From Pseudomonas solani (lineage in GTDB: Bacteria > Pseudomonadota > Gammaproteobacteria > Pseudomonadales > Pseudomonadaceae), in contig NZ_AP023081.1 in the NCBI RefSeq assembly GCF_026072635.1, forward strand, positions 4,336,501 through 4,400,500: a stretch of 64,000 nucleotides of DNA, in the 5' to 3' direction. A program made the position numbers and the translations under genes. The notes below the pieces were generated by a model. The model was not told the origin of the DNA. It ran no database searches and was given only the letters and a program-made list of their open reading frames with translations. This document shows, in pieces, positions 25,977-37,155 of the stretch (position 1 is the first letter of the stretch; each line of letters starts with the position of its first letter).

Positions 25977-26999
25977 TCAGTCCTGCTCGTACTTCTCCAG
26001 GGTGTCGCGGGCGATCTGGCGGCCCAGCTGGATCAGCTCCGGCGCCTTGTAGAACTCGAAGAAGCGGCATACGCGCTTGGGCACGTTGATCAGGACGTCC
26101 GGCGGGTAGCCGGCGATCTTGTACTGCGCCAGGGACGTCTGCATCACCTCGAAGCTCTGGTTGACCAGGTCCAGCAGCGAGGCCGGGCCGACGCTGGCGA
26201 CCACCTGCGAGCCGCTGGCCGAGCTCGGCGCGCCTTCCTTCTGCGGTGCCGCTGCGGGCTGCTGGGCGCCGGGCTCCGCCGAGTCCTCCACCCAGGGATT
26301 GGCGATGGGCGCGGTAGCGCCTTCGAGCAGCAGTTCCTCGTCGATGCCGCGCTTGCGGAAGGGCAGGCGCTCGCCGAGGGAGCTCATCATCTGGTCGATG
26401 CGCCCCTTGAAGGCCGGCGGGCGCTCGATCACCGGCAGCTGGTACTGCTTCTGGTTGGTGGAGTTGAGGTTGACGGCGATGATCAGGTCGCAGTGGCTGG
26501 AGACCACCGGCACGATCGGCAGCGGATTGAGCAGGCCGCCGTCCACCAGCATGCGCGAGCCCTGCATCACCGGGGTGAACAGGCTGGGGATGGCCGCCGA
26601 GGCGCGCATGGCCTGGTGCAGGCAGCCTTCCTGGAACCAGATCTCCTGCTGGTTGGTGAGGTCGGTGGCGACCGCGGTGTAGGGGATCGACAGGTCTTCG
26701 ATGTCGATGTCGCCGACGATCTCGCGGATGCGCCCGAACACCTTCTCGCCACGGATGGCGCCGAGGCGGAAGCTGACGTCGAGCAGGCGCAGCACGTCGA
26801 GGTAGTCCAGGCTTTCGGTCCACTCGCGGTACTCGCGCAGCTTGCCGGCGGCGTAGATGCCACCGACCACCGCGCCCATGGAGCAGCCGGCGATGCAGGC
26901 GATCTCGTAGCCCCGCGCTTCGATCTCCTCGATCACGCCGATATGGGCGTAGCCCCGGGCTCCCCCGGAGCCGAGGACCAGTGCGACACGCTTACTCAT
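25977..26999 (-). CDS. Patatin-like phospholipase family protein
   Basis: 340 aa, patatin fold with the Ser-Asp dyad visible: oxyanion loop GSGGARGYAHIG at 10-21, nucleophile S40 in GCSMG, and D153 in MLVDGGLLNPLP. It resembles the RssA/YchK group of cytosolic patatins. A low-complexity stretch rich in Ala, Pro and Gln (about residues 235-260) separates the catalytic part from a C-terminal region. No secretion signal. Substrate unknown, probably a lipid ester. Confidence 0.88.
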   Translation of the reverse strand: MSKRVALVLGSGGARGYAHIGVIEEIEARGYEIACIAGCSMGAVVGGIYAAGKLREYREWTESLDYLDVLRLLDVSFRLGAIRGEKVFGRIREIVGDIDIEDLSIPYTAVATDLTNQQEIWFQEGCLHQAMRASAAIPSLFTPVMQGSRMLVDGGLLNPLPIVPVVSSHCDLIIAVNLNSTNQKQYQLPVIERPPAFKGRIDQMMSSLGERLPFRKRGIDEELLLEGATAPIANPWVEDSAEPGAQQPAAAPQKEGAPSSASGSQVVASVGPASLLDLVNQSFEVMQTSLAQYKIAGYPPDVLINVPKRVCRFFEFYKAPELIQLGRQIARDTLEKYEQD

Positions 27000-27200
27000 G
27001 GCTTCACCTTTTCCTACATAAGGCGCAGACGATACCTGTGGGAAAGGGCGAGGCCAAGTGAGTGCGGGCGCCGCTGTAGCCGTAATGCAACGGCGGGCTG
27101 CAAAGCTGCTGAGCAGGGCACGGCGGGGAATTTTTCCGGTTCCGTACCGTCTTAACCAGCATTAGACTCATGGCCATTTCACATCCCGAGGAGAACCCCC

Positions 27201-27479
27201 ATGAAAGCCTGGATCAGCCTGCCCCTGATCGTCCTCATGCTTGCAGGTTGCGCCGCCAAGACGGCTTACCGCGACAGCTGCGCCAACCAGCTGGACGCGG
27301 CCTGGAAGGAACTCGACCTGGCCAAGGCCGAGGGCTTCTCCGGGACCGTCAGCTACTCCAAGGCGCTGAGCCTGCTGACCGCCGCCAAGACCCAGCAGCA
27401 GTTCGAGGGTTTCCAGGGCTGCACCGAGAAAGCCGACAAGGCGCGCTTCTACATCCGTGAGTCCCGCGCCGGGCGCTGA
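27201..27479 (+). CDS. Small outer-membrane-type lipoprotein
   Basis: 92-aa predicted lipoprotein. Signal sequence MKAWISLPLIVLMLAGC with lipobox LAGC, then a short helical domain containing three further Cys (one pair likely disulfide-bonded). GAGGAG-like ribosome-binding site upstream. I do not recognise a named family; similar small lipoproteins occur in Pseudomonas. A strong terminator follows, so it is a single-gene unit. Confidence 0.75.
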   Translation: MKAWISLPLIVLMLAGCAAKTAYRDSCANQLDAAWKELDLAKAEGFSGTVSYSKALSLLTAAKTQQQFEGFQGCTEKADKARFYIRESRAGR

Positions 27480-27497
27480 TTCGCCAGGTCGTGCAGA

Positions 27498-27522
27498 AGC
27501 CGGGGCATGCCCCGGCTTTTTT
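27498..27522 (+). terminator. Terminator after the small lipoprotein gene
   Basis: AGCCGGGGC / GCCCCGGCT hairpin followed by TTTTTT, 18 bp after the stop codon. Classic Rho-independent terminator. Confidence 0.9.
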
Positions 27523-27603
27523 GTGGGCGCTCGCAGGGCGGGTCTGTCACAGGGGGCCGTTCATGAATCGTCATGCCCACTAGCCTGGGTCATTCCGCCC
27601 CCC

Positions 27604-27626
27604 GTAGCCCGGGCTTCAGCCCGGGA
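27604..27626. repeat. Short palindromic repeat
   Basis: GTAGCCCGGGCTTCAGCCCG and following bases; AGCCCGGG and CCCGGGCT arms. A type seen between genes in many Pseudomonas genomes. Confidence 0.6.
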
Positions 27627-27767
27627 ACCCCGGTGTGCTCGCCCTGAGAGCGACACCTGGATAGCCAAGCCCTATCCCATTTATCAAAGAAATTTCTTGT
27701 TTAATTGGTCGCTGCGCTCCTAATATCCAAGCTGTTTCTTGCATAAATAAATCCGGAGAGATGCTTG

Positions 27768-29201
27768 ATGGACACCACTGCCTCCCTCGATGCCCTGCCC
27801 ACTGCCAGCTGGGGCGAACTGTTCAGCGGGCGCAACGGCCTGATGGCGGTGGCGCTCACCGGCGGCGTCGCCTTGCACGCCATCAACGTGCACATCGTCA
27901 CCACGGTACTGCCGTCGGTGGTGCGCGAAATCGGCGGGCTCGACTGGTACGCCTGGAACACCACGTTGTTCGTGGTGGCCTCCATCGTCGGCGCGGCACT
28001 GGCCTCGCGCCTGCTCGCCGGTGGCGGCCCGCGCGGTGCCTGCCTGGCGGCGCTGGCGTTGTTCGCCCTGGGTTCGGTGGGCTGCGCGGCCGCGCAATCG
28101 ATGCCCTGGATGCTCGGCGCCCGGGCGGTGCAGGGGCTGGGCGGCGGCCTGCTGGCGGCCTTGAGCTATGCCTTGATCCGCGTGGTGTTCGCGCCCCCGC
28201 TGTGGCCCCGCGCCGTGGCGCTGGTATCCGGCATGTGGGGCGTGGCGACGCTGTGCGGCCCGGCCGTGGGTGGCCTGTTCGCCGAAGCCGGGCACTGGCG
28301 CTGGGCCTTCTGGTCGTTGCTGCCGGTGGCGCTGGCCCAGGCGCTGTTGGTGCTGGTGCAGCTGCGCCCGCGTGCCGATGCCGCCGAGGCCGGTGCGGTG
28401 CCGGGAATTCCCTTCGTGCAGATCGGCCTGTTGGCCGCCTCGGTGCTGGCGGTGGCGGCGGGCAGCCTGTCGCCGCTGCTGCCGTTGCAGGCGCTGGGCG
28501 TGGCCCTGGGGCTGGCGCTCGGCGCGGCGGCCCTGGTCTGGGATCGCCGCGCCAGCGTTCGCCTGCTGCCGTCCGGCGGCGCTTCCCTGGCCACCGCGCT
28601 GGGCGCCGTGTACGCCTGCGTGGCGTTGCTGCTGGCGGGTACCACCACTGAAATCTTCGTGCCCTATTTCCTCCAGGTGCTGCATGGCCAGTCACCGCTG
28701 GTGGCGGGTTACCTGACGGCGGCCATGGCCGGCGGCTGGAGCCTGGGGTCGCTGCTGTCCTCGGGGCGCAGCGGTGGCGATGCGGCGCGCCTGTTGCGCG
28801 GTGGGCCGGTGCTTTGCGTGTTCGGCCTGCTGGCCCTGGCGGGGCTGATCCCGCTGGCCGGCGAACTGGACTACGGGCTGCGCACCCTGTTGGTGGGCCT
28901 GGCGCTGGCGGCGGTGGGCGCGGGCGTGGGCATCGGCTGGCCGCACCTGCTGACCCGGGTGCTGGAGCTGGCCCCGCGTGGCGAGGAGAACGCCGCCTCC
29001 ACCGCCATCACCACCGTGCAGCTGTATGGCATGGCCGTCGGTGCGGCCCTTGCCGGCCTGGTGGCCAACGCCGCCGGGCTCAGCGTGCCGGGTGGCGTGG
29101 CCGGTGCACAGTCGGCGGCGATCTGGCTGTTCGCCGGGTTCGCCCTGGCACCGCTGCTGGCCGCCCTGTTGGCGCGTCGCGTGATCGGGGGCGCCCATTA
29201 G
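27768..29201 (+). CDS. MFS transporter (DHA2-like)
   Basis: Major facilitator of 477 aa with about 12-14 hydrophobic segments. Motifs include VVREIGGLDWYAWNTTLFVV and GARAVQGLGGGLLAALSYAL, the latter typical of drug:H+ antiporters with 14 spans. Start at ATG 27768, 7 nt after GGAGAG; a TTG one codon earlier is in frame but less likely. No regulator lies beside it and the substrate cannot be inferred. Upstream is unusually AT-rich for this genome (27660-27750). Confidence 0.83.
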   Translation: MDTTASLDALPTASWGELFSGRNGLMAVALTGGVALHAINVHIVTTVLPSVVREIGGLDWYAWNTTLFVVASIVGAALASRLLAGGGPRGACLAALALFALGSVGCAAAQSMPWMLGARAVQGLGGGLLAALSYALIRVVFAPPLWPRAVALVSGMWGVATLCGPAVGGLFAEAGHWRWAFWSLLPVALAQALLVLVQLRPRADAAEAGAVPGIPFVQIGLLAASVLAVAAGSLSPLLPLQALGVALGLALGAAALVWDRRASVRLLPSGGASLATALGAVYACVALLLAGTTTEIFVPYFLQVLHGQSPLVAGYLTAAMAGGWSLGSLLSSGRSGGDAARLLRGGPVLCVFGLLALAGLIPLAGELDYGLRTLLVGLALAAVGAGVGIGWPHLLTRVLELAPRGEENAASTAITTVQLYGMAVGAALAGLVANAAGLSVPGGVAGAQSAAIWLFAGFALAPLLAALLARRVIGGAH

Positions 29202-29278
29202 ACGATCGCCGACTTTCCACGCGGGGGAGGGCGCGGGGCATAATCCGCCCATCCCCCTCCCGCTTCCCGGAGCCCCCG

Positions 29279-29887
29279 ATGCAGCTCGACTTCACCACCC
29301 TCAGCCCCCTCGACGCCTACCGCTGGCTGGCCTCCACCGTGACGCCGCGGCCCATCGCCTGGGTGTCCAGCCAGGCGGCGGACGGCACCCAGAACCTGGC
29401 GCCGTTCAGCTTCTTCCAGGTGATCAGCGATGCGCCGCCGACGCTGATGGTGAACGTCAACAACCGTGCCGATGGCAGCCTCAAGGACACCCTGCGCAAC
29501 GTCCAGGAAACCGGGCAACTGGTGATCCAGCTGGTGTCCCAGGCCTTCGCCGAAGCGATGAACGCCAGCTCCGCACAGCTGCCGAGCGAGGTCAGCGAGT
29601 TCGAGGCCTGCGGCATCGCCACCGAGCCGTCGCTGCGGGTGGCACCGCCGCGGGTCAAGGGCGTGCCGGTGGCCTTCGAGTGCGAGCTGGTGGAGGTACA
29701 GCCCTACCCGCGGGAGAACCCCAACTGCCACCTGATCTTCGCCCGCGTGCTGCTGGCCCATATCGACGAGGCGGTGCTCAACGAGCAGGGCCGAGCCGAC
29801 CCGCACAAGCTCGACCTGGTGGGGCGCCTGGGCGGCAGCGCCTACGTGCGCACCCAGGACACCTTCAACCTGGTGCGCCCGACCTGA
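29279..29887 (+). CDS. Flavin reductase family protein
   Basis: 202-aa FMN-binding split-barrel protein of the flavin reductase-like group. Features: YRWLASTVTPRPIAWVSS at the N-terminus (FMN-phosphate region), NLAPFSFFQVISDAPPTLMV, and a C-terminal HKLDLVGRLGGSAYVRT. Proteins of this family reduce FMN or act as FMN-dependent oxidoreductases on unknown substrates. It follows the MFS gene by 77 bp on the same strand and may share a message. Confidence 0.85.
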   Translation: MQLDFTTLSPLDAYRWLASTVTPRPIAWVSSQAADGTQNLAPFSFFQVISDAPPTLMVNVNNRADGSLKDTLRNVQETGQLVIQLVSQAFAEAMNASSAQLPSEVSEFEACGIATEPSLRVAPPRVKGVPVAFECELVEVQPYPRENPNCHLIFARVLLAHIDEAVLNEQGRADPHKLDLVGRLGGSAYVRTQDTFNLVRPT

Positions 29888-30077
29888 CCCAGGGGGGATT
29901 CTGGCGCCGGCTCCCCGGCGCCTGCTCTGAAAGCGACCTCCGCATAGCTAAAACCTCCATTCGGCCGACCCCTGGCAGGGTTATGGCTTGTCGCCAGTAC
30001 CGTCTCACTCCTAAGTTCGCGCTGTTGTTCCGGCGACGCGTGGCGCGCCGCCGGTCACCCGGTGAGGAGGAGTCCCC

Positions 30078-32042
30078 ATGGCATCGGTTCTGCAACGTGG
30101 TATCGCCAGCCTCGGCACGGCGAAGAAGCTGACCCTGGGCTTCGGCGTGGTGCTGGCGCTCACCGCCGTGGTGGCCGCCACCGGCTTCTCCGCGCTGCGC
30201 GGTGTGGCCGCCGGCGCCAGCCTGCTGGAGCGTACCGATGCGCTGGAAGGCGAGGTGCTGCGCATCCGCCTGATCGAGAAGGATTACGCCCTGACCGGCG
30301 ACGCCAAGCAGGCCGAGGCGTTGCACCAGGCGACCCAGGCCCTGCAGGAGCACGGCCAGGCGCTGGCGGCGGACCTCGGCGATGCCAGCCGGCAGGCCCT
30401 GGGCCAGGTGGACCAGGCGGTAACCACCTACCGCGCGGCCTTCGACCGCTACGTGGAACTGACCGACAACATGCGCCTGTCCCTGGAGGCGGCCAACTGG
30501 CTGGTGGTCAGTGCCTCCAACAGCCTCGACGTGCTGCAGTCGGGCCTCAACGAGGACGGCGTCGACCTGCTGAAAAGTTCCCAGGGCGCGGAAGGTGCCG
30601 AGATGGTCGCCCAGGGCGGCGAGATCAGCCGCGTCTACCAATCCCTGCTGCTGGCCCTGAACCAGGCCCGGGTGCGCCTGGAGCAGAGCCGCAGCAGCGG
30701 CGAGATCGACGAGAGCGCCATCCAGGAGGCGCTGGATGCGCAGAAGCTCGCCGGCGAGCTGCGCGAGAGCATGAAGGACCCGGGCTACGCCGCAGTGCTC
30801 ACCGAGGTGATCGGCAATATCGATTCGTTCAACGAGCGCCTCAAGGAATACACCGGCCACCTGCGCCAGCAGAAGGTGGAGTACCAGGCGCTGGTCGGCG
30901 CCGCCGAGGTGATCGTTCAGGCCGTCGACCAGGCTTCCGCGCTGCAGAAGGAGGCGATGCTCGCCCAGCAGAAGGCCAGCTCGCTGCTGATCCTCATGGC
31001 CAGCGCCCTGGCCCTGGTCATCGGCCTGGCGGCCACGGTGCTGATCGCCCTGCTGATCGTGCGCCCGCTGCAACGGGTGATCGCGGTGGCGCGGCAGATT
31101 TCCGCCGGCGATCTCAGCGTCGAGATCGAGGTGGACCGCAGCGACGAAGTGGGCCAACTGCTGGAGGCCATGCGCGGCATGTCGGCCAACCTGCGTGACA
31201 TGGTCGGCCGGCTGCAGGGCGGGGTGATGCAGATTTCTTCCTCGGCCCAGGCGCTGTCCTCGGTCACCGAGCAGACCCGGGTCGGCGTCAACGGTCAGAA
31301 GCTGGAGACCGACCAGGTGGCCACCGCCATGAGCGAGATGACCGCCACCGTCCACGAAGTCGCGCGCAACGCCGAGGCGGCCGCGGCCTCCACCCAGAGC
31401 GCGGACAGCAAGGTCAGCAATGGCAGCGAAGTGGTGCGCCAGACCCTGGGGCGCATCAACCAACTGGCCGCGGCCATGGAGGCGGCGACCCGGAGCATCG
31501 AGCACCTGAGCCACGAGACCCAGAGCATCGGTTCGGTGCTGGACGTGATCAAGAGCGTGGCCGAGCAGACCAACCTGCTGGCGCTGAACGCCGCCATCGA
31601 GGCGGCGCGCGCCGGCGACCAGGGCCGTGGTTTCGCCGTGGTGGCCGACGAGGTGCGCGCGCTGGCCAAGCGCACCCAGCAGTCCACCGCCGAGATCGAG
31701 CGGCTGATCGCCACCCTGCGCGACGGCGTGCGCCAATCCGTGGAGCGCATGCAGGAGAGCGGGGCGCTGGTGGAGATGACGGTGCAGGACGCCAATCACA
31801 CCGAGCAGGCCTTGAGCGGCATCGCCGAGGCGGTGGCGGTGATCCACCAGATGAACCAGCAGATTGCCGCCGCCGCCGAGCAGCAGAGCGCCGTGGCCGA
31901 AGAGATCAACCGCAGCGTCACCAGCATCCGCGACATCGCCGACCAGTCCGCCATGGCCATGGAGGAAACCGCCAGCTCCAGCACCCAGCTGGCCTCCCTG
32001 GGCCGCGACCTGCAGGCGATGGCGGGGCATTTCCGCTTGTAG
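30078..32042 (+). CDS. Methyl-accepting chemotaxis protein with helical bimodular (HBM) sensor
   Basis: Chemoreceptor of 654 aa. Two membrane helices (about 20-42 and 306-328) enclose a long, all-helical periplasmic domain of about 260 residues, the size and character of the HBM domain that binds organic acids or other ligands in Pseudomonas receptors. HAMP follows, then a signalling domain with the tip EQTNLLALNAAIEAARAG near residue 500. No CheR-docking pentapeptide at the C-terminus (ends MAGHFRL). Strong GAGGAGG ribosome-binding site. Ligand unknown. Confidence 0.92.
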   Translation: MASVLQRGIASLGTAKKLTLGFGVVLALTAVVAATGFSALRGVAAGASLLERTDALEGEVLRIRLIEKDYALTGDAKQAEALHQATQALQEHGQALAADLGDASRQALGQVDQAVTTYRAAFDRYVELTDNMRLSLEAANWLVVSASNSLDVLQSGLNEDGVDLLKSSQGAEGAEMVAQGGEISRVYQSLLLALNQARVRLEQSRSSGEIDESAIQEALDAQKLAGELRESMKDPGYAAVLTEVIGNIDSFNERLKEYTGHLRQQKVEYQALVGAAEVIVQAVDQASALQKEAMLAQQKASSLLILMASALALVIGLAATVLIALLIVRPLQRVIAVARQISAGDLSVEIEVDRSDEVGQLLEAMRGMSANLRDMVGRLQGGVMQISSSAQALSSVTEQTRVGVNGQKLETDQVATAMSEMTATVHEVARNAEAAAASTQSADSKVSNGSEVVRQTLGRINQLAAAMEAATRSIEHLSHETQSIGSVLDVIKSVAEQTNLLALNAAIEAARAGDQGRGFAVVADEVRALAKRTQQSTAEIERLIATLRDGVRQSVERMQESGALVEMTVQDANHTEQALSGIAEAVAVIHQMNQQIAAAAEQQSAVAEEINRSVTSIRDIADQSAMAMEETASSSTQLASLGRDLQAMAGHFRL

Positions 32043-32195
32043 TCCCCGGGCGGTTAGCTTTGAGGTGTTCAGGCGCTCTGGCGTGCCGTTGCGCTGGGGC
32101 GGACCTGGCGCACGGTTTCGTCAGCAAAAATTGCAGGGCGCTTTGCCATCTCCGTGCCCACCGGTAGCATCGGCCCATTGTTTCGGGAGCTTGCG

Positions 32196-33112
<917 letters not shown>

Positions 33113-33113
<1 letters not shown>

Positions 33114-34072
33114 TGCTCAGGCAGCGCGTGCGGCCGCGCTGGAACCGCTGGCTGGCGAAACGGATTCCGCCCGCCGCCGAGGTGCGCCTCAACCAGCGGC
33201 GCATCTTCATCATCCCCACGCGCACCGGCCTGGCCTTCGGCATCGCCCTGGTGCTGATGCTGCTGGTGGCGATCAACTACCAGAACAGCCTGGCCTATGG
33301 CCTGACCTTCCTGCTGCTGTCGATGTTCATCCTGACCATCCTCCACACCTTCCGGAACCTCGCCGGCATGACCTTGCGCGCCGCGGGCGCCCCGGCGGTG
33401 TTCGTCGGCGAGCGGGCGCGCTTCCGGGTGCGCCTGGAGAGCGAGCGCCAGCCCCACCAGGCCATTGCCCTCGGCTGGCCGCCGGCCGAGTTGCAGGCCC
33501 AGGACGTGCCCGCCGGCGGTTCCTGCGATTGCGAGGTGGACCTGCCGGCCGAGCGCCGTGGCTGGTTGCGCCCGGGGCGCCTGCGGGTGGAAAGCCGCTT
33601 TCCCCTCGGCTTGCTGGTGGCCTGGAGCTGGGTGGACCTGGACCAGGCGGCGCTGGTCTACCCGCGCCCGCTGCCCGGCGACCTGCCCATGGGCACTGGT
33701 GGCCGCCGGGACGACGAGGAGGAGGGCGTACGCGTGCTCGGCCGTGGTGCCGACGACTACCAGGGGCTCAAGCCCTACCAGCCCGGCGACTCGCGGCGGC
33801 GCCTGCACTGGAAGGCCTATTCCCGGGGCCAGGGCCTGTTCATCAAGGATTTCGCCGCCCTCGCCGGTGCCGACCTGTGGCTCGACCTGGAGGGCCTGGA
33901 AGGCGAGCTGGAAAGCCGGCTGTCGTTGCTCTGCCACTGGGTGCTGACCTTCACCGAGCGCGGCCAGCCCTTCGGCCTGCGCCTGGGCGGCCAGGAGCTG
34001 CGCCCGGACGTCGGTGAGCTGCACCGCGATGCCTGCCTGCGCGCGCTGGCCCTTTACGGGGTGGCGCGATGA
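33113..34072 (+). CDS. DUF58 domain protein
   Basis: 319-aa membrane-anchored protein; two adjacent hydrophobic segments (about 40-85) then the DUF58 domain, whose signature is GRGADDYQGLKPYQPGDSRR followed by RLHWKAYSRG. DUF58 proteins are nearly always encoded with a MoxR ATPase and are thought to be its clients or adaptors. It is translationally coupled on both sides: TGATG with moxR and ATGA with tgpA. Confidence 0.92.
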
Positions 34073-36063
34073 GCCCGGTGCAGCCGATCCCGCGCATCGC
34101 CCTGACCTGGCTGCTGGTGGCCCAGGTGCTGGTGATCCTGCCGCACCTGTTCCACCTGCCGCTGTGGATCATCGGCCTGTGGCTGGTGTGCGCCGGCTGG
34201 CGGGTGCAGGTGTTCCGCATGCGCGCGCGCTACCCCAGCGGCCTGGCCAAGGTGCTGATGATGGTCGGCGCTGGTACGGGGGTGCTGCTGTCCCGGGGCA
34301 GCCTGATCGGCCTGGACGCCGGCGTGGTGCTGCTGGTGGCGGCCTTCATTCTCAAACTGGTGGAGATGCGCACCCGGCGCGATGCGCTGGTGCTGATCTT
34401 CCTCGGCTTCTTCACCGTGGTGACCGCCTACCTGTTCGACGATGGCATGCTCGCCGCGGTCTACAGCCTGTTGCCGGTGACCGCGTTGCTGGCCTCGTTG
34501 ATCGGCCTGCAGCAGAGCGCCTTCGCCGCGCGCCCGCTGGCCACCCTGCGCCTGGCGGCGACCCTGCTGGCCCAGGCACTGCCATTGATGCTGCTGCTGT
34601 TCCTGTTCTTCCCGCGCATGGGGCCGCTGTGGTCGCTGCCACTGCCCAGCGACAAGGGTGTGACCGGGCTTTCCGACAGCATGGCGCCGGCCGATATCGC
34701 CGAGCTTAGCCAGTCCGCCGAGCTGGCCTTCCGCGCCTCCTTCGACGGGCCACCGCCGCCGCGTCGTGAGCTCTACTGGCGTGCGCTGACCCTGGAGCGT
34801 TTCGATGGCCGCCGCTGGTCGCAGTCCGAAGCCAGCCAGTTCAACACCCCGGCACAGTGGGAGAAGCGCGGCGAGCCGCTGGACTACAGCGTGGTGATGC
34901 AGCCCAGCGCGCGGCCCTGGCTGTTCGCCCTGGACGTGGGCGAGACCAGCCTCGAAGACACCCGGCAGATGATCGACTTCCACCTGCAGCGGCGGCGCCC
35001 CGTGGACCGCTCGTTGCTGTACCGGGTGACCTCCTGGCCGGACGCGCTGCGTGACCCGGCGCTCGACGACCGCGTACGCCGGCGCACCCTGCAGTTGCCC
35101 GAGCAGGGCGACCCGCGCAGCCGCGCCTGGGCCGCCGAGCTCAAGGCCCGGCACCCGGTGACGGAGGACCTGGTGCAGGCGCTGCTGCAGCATTTCAACC
35201 GCGAGCCCTACGTCTACACGCTGAAGCCGCCGCCGGGCGGGGCGAACAGCGTGGACGAGTTCCTCTTCGACAGCCGCCGGGGCTTCTGCGCCCACTACGC
35301 CGGGGCCATGACCTTCGTTCTGCGTTCGGCCGGGGTGCCGGCGCGGGTGGTGGCCGGCTACCAGGGCGGTGAGATCAACCCGGCGGGCAACTACGTGGCG
35401 GTGCGCCAGTTCGACGCCCACGCCTGGGTCGAGTACTGGACGCCGGAGAAGGGCTGGACCAGCGTCGACCCGACCTTCCAGGTGGCGCCCAACCGCATCG
35501 AGCAGGGGCTGGAGGAGGCGGTGGCCGAGGAGCAGAGCTTCCTCGAGAACTCGCCCTTCTCGCCGCTGCGCTACCGCCAGGTGGGCTGGGTGAACCAGCT
35601 GCGCCTGGCCTGGGACCAGCTCAACTACGGCTGGCAGCGCTGGGTCCTGGGCTACCAGGGCGAGGTGCAGATGCAGGTGCTGCAACGCTGGTTCGGTTCA
35701 CTCGACGCCCGCACCTTCGCCCTGTTGCTGGTGGGCGGTGGCGGCATCCTGGTGGGCCTGGTGGCGTTGTTCATGTTCAAGCCCTGGCGCCGCGAGCGTG
35801 ACCCGCAGCTGCGCCTGTTCCAGGGCTTCGAGCGGGCCCTGGGTCGCCAGGGCGTGCGTCGTGGCAAGGGCGAAGGCCCGCGCGACTATGCGGCCAGGGC
35901 GGCCCTCGCGTTGCCGGCGCAGGCGCCACTGATCGAGGAATTCGCCCGCCGCTACGAGGCGCTGCGGTATGCTGGCGAGCCTTTGCCACCGGCAGAGCTC
36001 GCGCAGGCATTGAAGGCCTTGCGCAGGGCCCTGCCCTGGCGTCTTACCCGCGTGGAGCGCTGA
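34069..36063 (+). CDS. tgpA: Membrane transglutaminase-like protein TgpA
   Basis: 664-aa inner-membrane protein with about five N-terminal spans, a periplasmic transglutaminase/protease-like domain, and a further span near residue 550 before a cytosolic tail. The catalytic triad reads C407 (RRGFCAHYAG), H451 (QFDAHAWVEY) and D467 (WTSVDPT), offset by three from the triad I recall for P. aeruginosa TgpA. That protein is essential for growth in P. aeruginosa, with a cell-envelope role not fully explained. It overlaps the DUF58 gene by 4 nt. Confidence 0.93.
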   Translation: MSPVQPIPRIALTWLLVAQVLVILPHLFHLPLWIIGLWLVCAGWRVQVFRMRARYPSGLAKVLMMVGAGTGVLLSRGSLIGLDAGVVLLVAAFILKLVEMRTRRDALVLIFLGFFTVVTAYLFDDGMLAAVYSLLPVTALLASLIGLQQSAFAARPLATLRLAATLLAQALPLMLLLFLFFPRMGPLWSLPLPSDKGVTGLSDSMAPADIAELSQSAELAFRASFDGPPPPRRELYWRALTLERFDGRRWSQSEASQFNTPAQWEKRGEPLDYSVVMQPSARPWLFALDVGETSLEDTRQMIDFHLQRRRPVDRSLLYRVTSWPDALRDPALDDRVRRRTLQLPEQGDPRSRAWAAELKARHPVTEDLVQALLQHFNREPYVYTLKPPPGGANSVDEFLFDSRRGFCAHYAGAMTFVLRSAGVPARVVAGYQGGEINPAGNYVAVRQFDAHAWVEYWTPEKGWTSVDPTFQVAPNRIEQGLEEAVAEEQSFLENSPFSPLRYRQVGWVNQLRLAWDQLNYGWQRWVLGYQGEVQMQVLQRWFGSLDARTFALLLVGGGGILVGLVALFMFKPWRRERDPQLRLFQGFERALGRQGVRRGKGEGPRDYAARAALALPAQAPLIEEFARRYEALRYAGEPLPPAELAQALKALRRALPWRLTRVER

Positions 36064-36097
36064 TCGGAGCGCGCCCGCCCTCTCGGATGATCGTTCC

Positions 36098-36859
36098 ATG
36101 CCCGCCATGCTCGACGACCTGATCGCCCAGGTCCTGACCCTCGAAATCAAGCTGCTGTCCTGCCGCGCACGCCTTGAGGCCGACACCGATGGCGAGGCGC
36201 TGCACGACCTGCGCATCAATATCCGTCGCCTGCGCAGCCTGCTGCGGCCCCTGCGCGACCTGCCCGCTGCCGACGTGCTCGATGACGCCGCCCACGAGGT
36301 GGGGGCGCTGAGTACACCGCTGCGTGACCTGGAGGTGCTGGTCGTCGAGCTGGAAAGCCACGGCCTGGTGCAACTGGCCGAGTTGCGCCGCCAGCGGGTG
36401 CGCGCGGGCTACACCGCGTTGCTGGCAGCGCCGGCCCTGGCGCAACTGTTCCGGGTGCTGGATGCCTGGCCGCAGCTGCTGCGCATCTCCCACCGCGAAG
36501 GCTTGCTGGAAAAGCCGCGCAAGAGCATCCGCAAGCGCCTGGCCAAGGATTGGAAGCGCCTGGAGCAGGCCCTGGCGGACCCAGCCCACGACCGTCACCG
36601 CCTGCGCCTGCTGATCAAACGTGCCCGCTACGGCAGTGAGGCGTACCCGCACCTGGTGGACGTCACCGACAAGACCCAGCGTCTGCTCAAGGGCGCGCAG
36701 ACCGCCCTCGGCAAATGGCACGACCGCCTGCAATGGCTGGCGATGGCCGAGCAGGAGCCCGACCTTGCGCCCCGGGTGAAGGCCTGGAGCGTGGCCATGC
36801 ACGGCGCCGAGGTGCGTTCGGACCGGGTGCTGGATAAGTTGCAAGCGAGCCTGGGCTGA
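36098..36859 (+). CDS. CHAD domain protein
   Basis: 253-aa protein formed by a CHAD domain, an alpha-helical fold rich in conserved His, Arg and Lys that binds polyphosphate. Typical segments are ALHDLRINIRRLRSLLRPLRD at about residues 43-63 and KTQRLLKGAQTALGKWHDRL near the C-terminus. CHAD is often joined to a CYTH domain; here it stands alone. It follows tgpA by 34 bp and may be part of the same transcript. Role not known. Confidence 0.85.
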   Translation: MPAMLDDLIAQVLTLEIKLLSCRARLEADTDGEALHDLRINIRRLRSLLRPLRDLPAADVLDDAAHEVGALSTPLRDLEVLVVELESHGLVQLAELRRQRVRAGYTALLAAPALAQLFRVLDAWPQLLRISHREGLLEKPRKSIRKRLAKDWKRLEQALADPAHDRHRLRLLIKRARYGSEAYPHLVDVTDKTQRLLKGAQTALGKWHDRLQWLAMAEQEPDLAPRVKAWSVAMHGAEVRSDRVLDKLQASLG

Positions 36860-36970
36860 TCCTGCCTCGCCGTTGAGTCCGGCGTGGGTCGGGGGCAACC
36901 CGACTGCTCCCTGCAGGGTTGCTTCTTGGTTTACCCGCCCGGCGGTGGGTGTTCCGGGAGGCCCCGCGTC

Positions 36971-37002
36971 GATGGGATTCGCTTCGTTCTTCCCATCCTA
37001 CG
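36971..37002. repeat. Single copy of the 31-bp repeat
   Basis: GATGGGATTCGCTTCGTTCT and following bases to CATCCTACG. Related to the copies at 12011-12042 and 16515-16590. It lies in the 296-bp gap 36860-37155, which otherwise shows nothing I can name. Confidence 0.6.
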
Positions 37003-37155
37003 TCGCGGGTGCGATCCCGAAGGCGCCATCAGCGCGCCTGATGGCCTGGCATTTTTCCCCTCCCCGTTGTCGCTACCCGCTTGAAGGTTGGCTTTCTAGC
37101 GCCGGGGCAATCCCCTAACATCCCCCCACTTTCGATTTCAGCGGGTGAGTTGAGC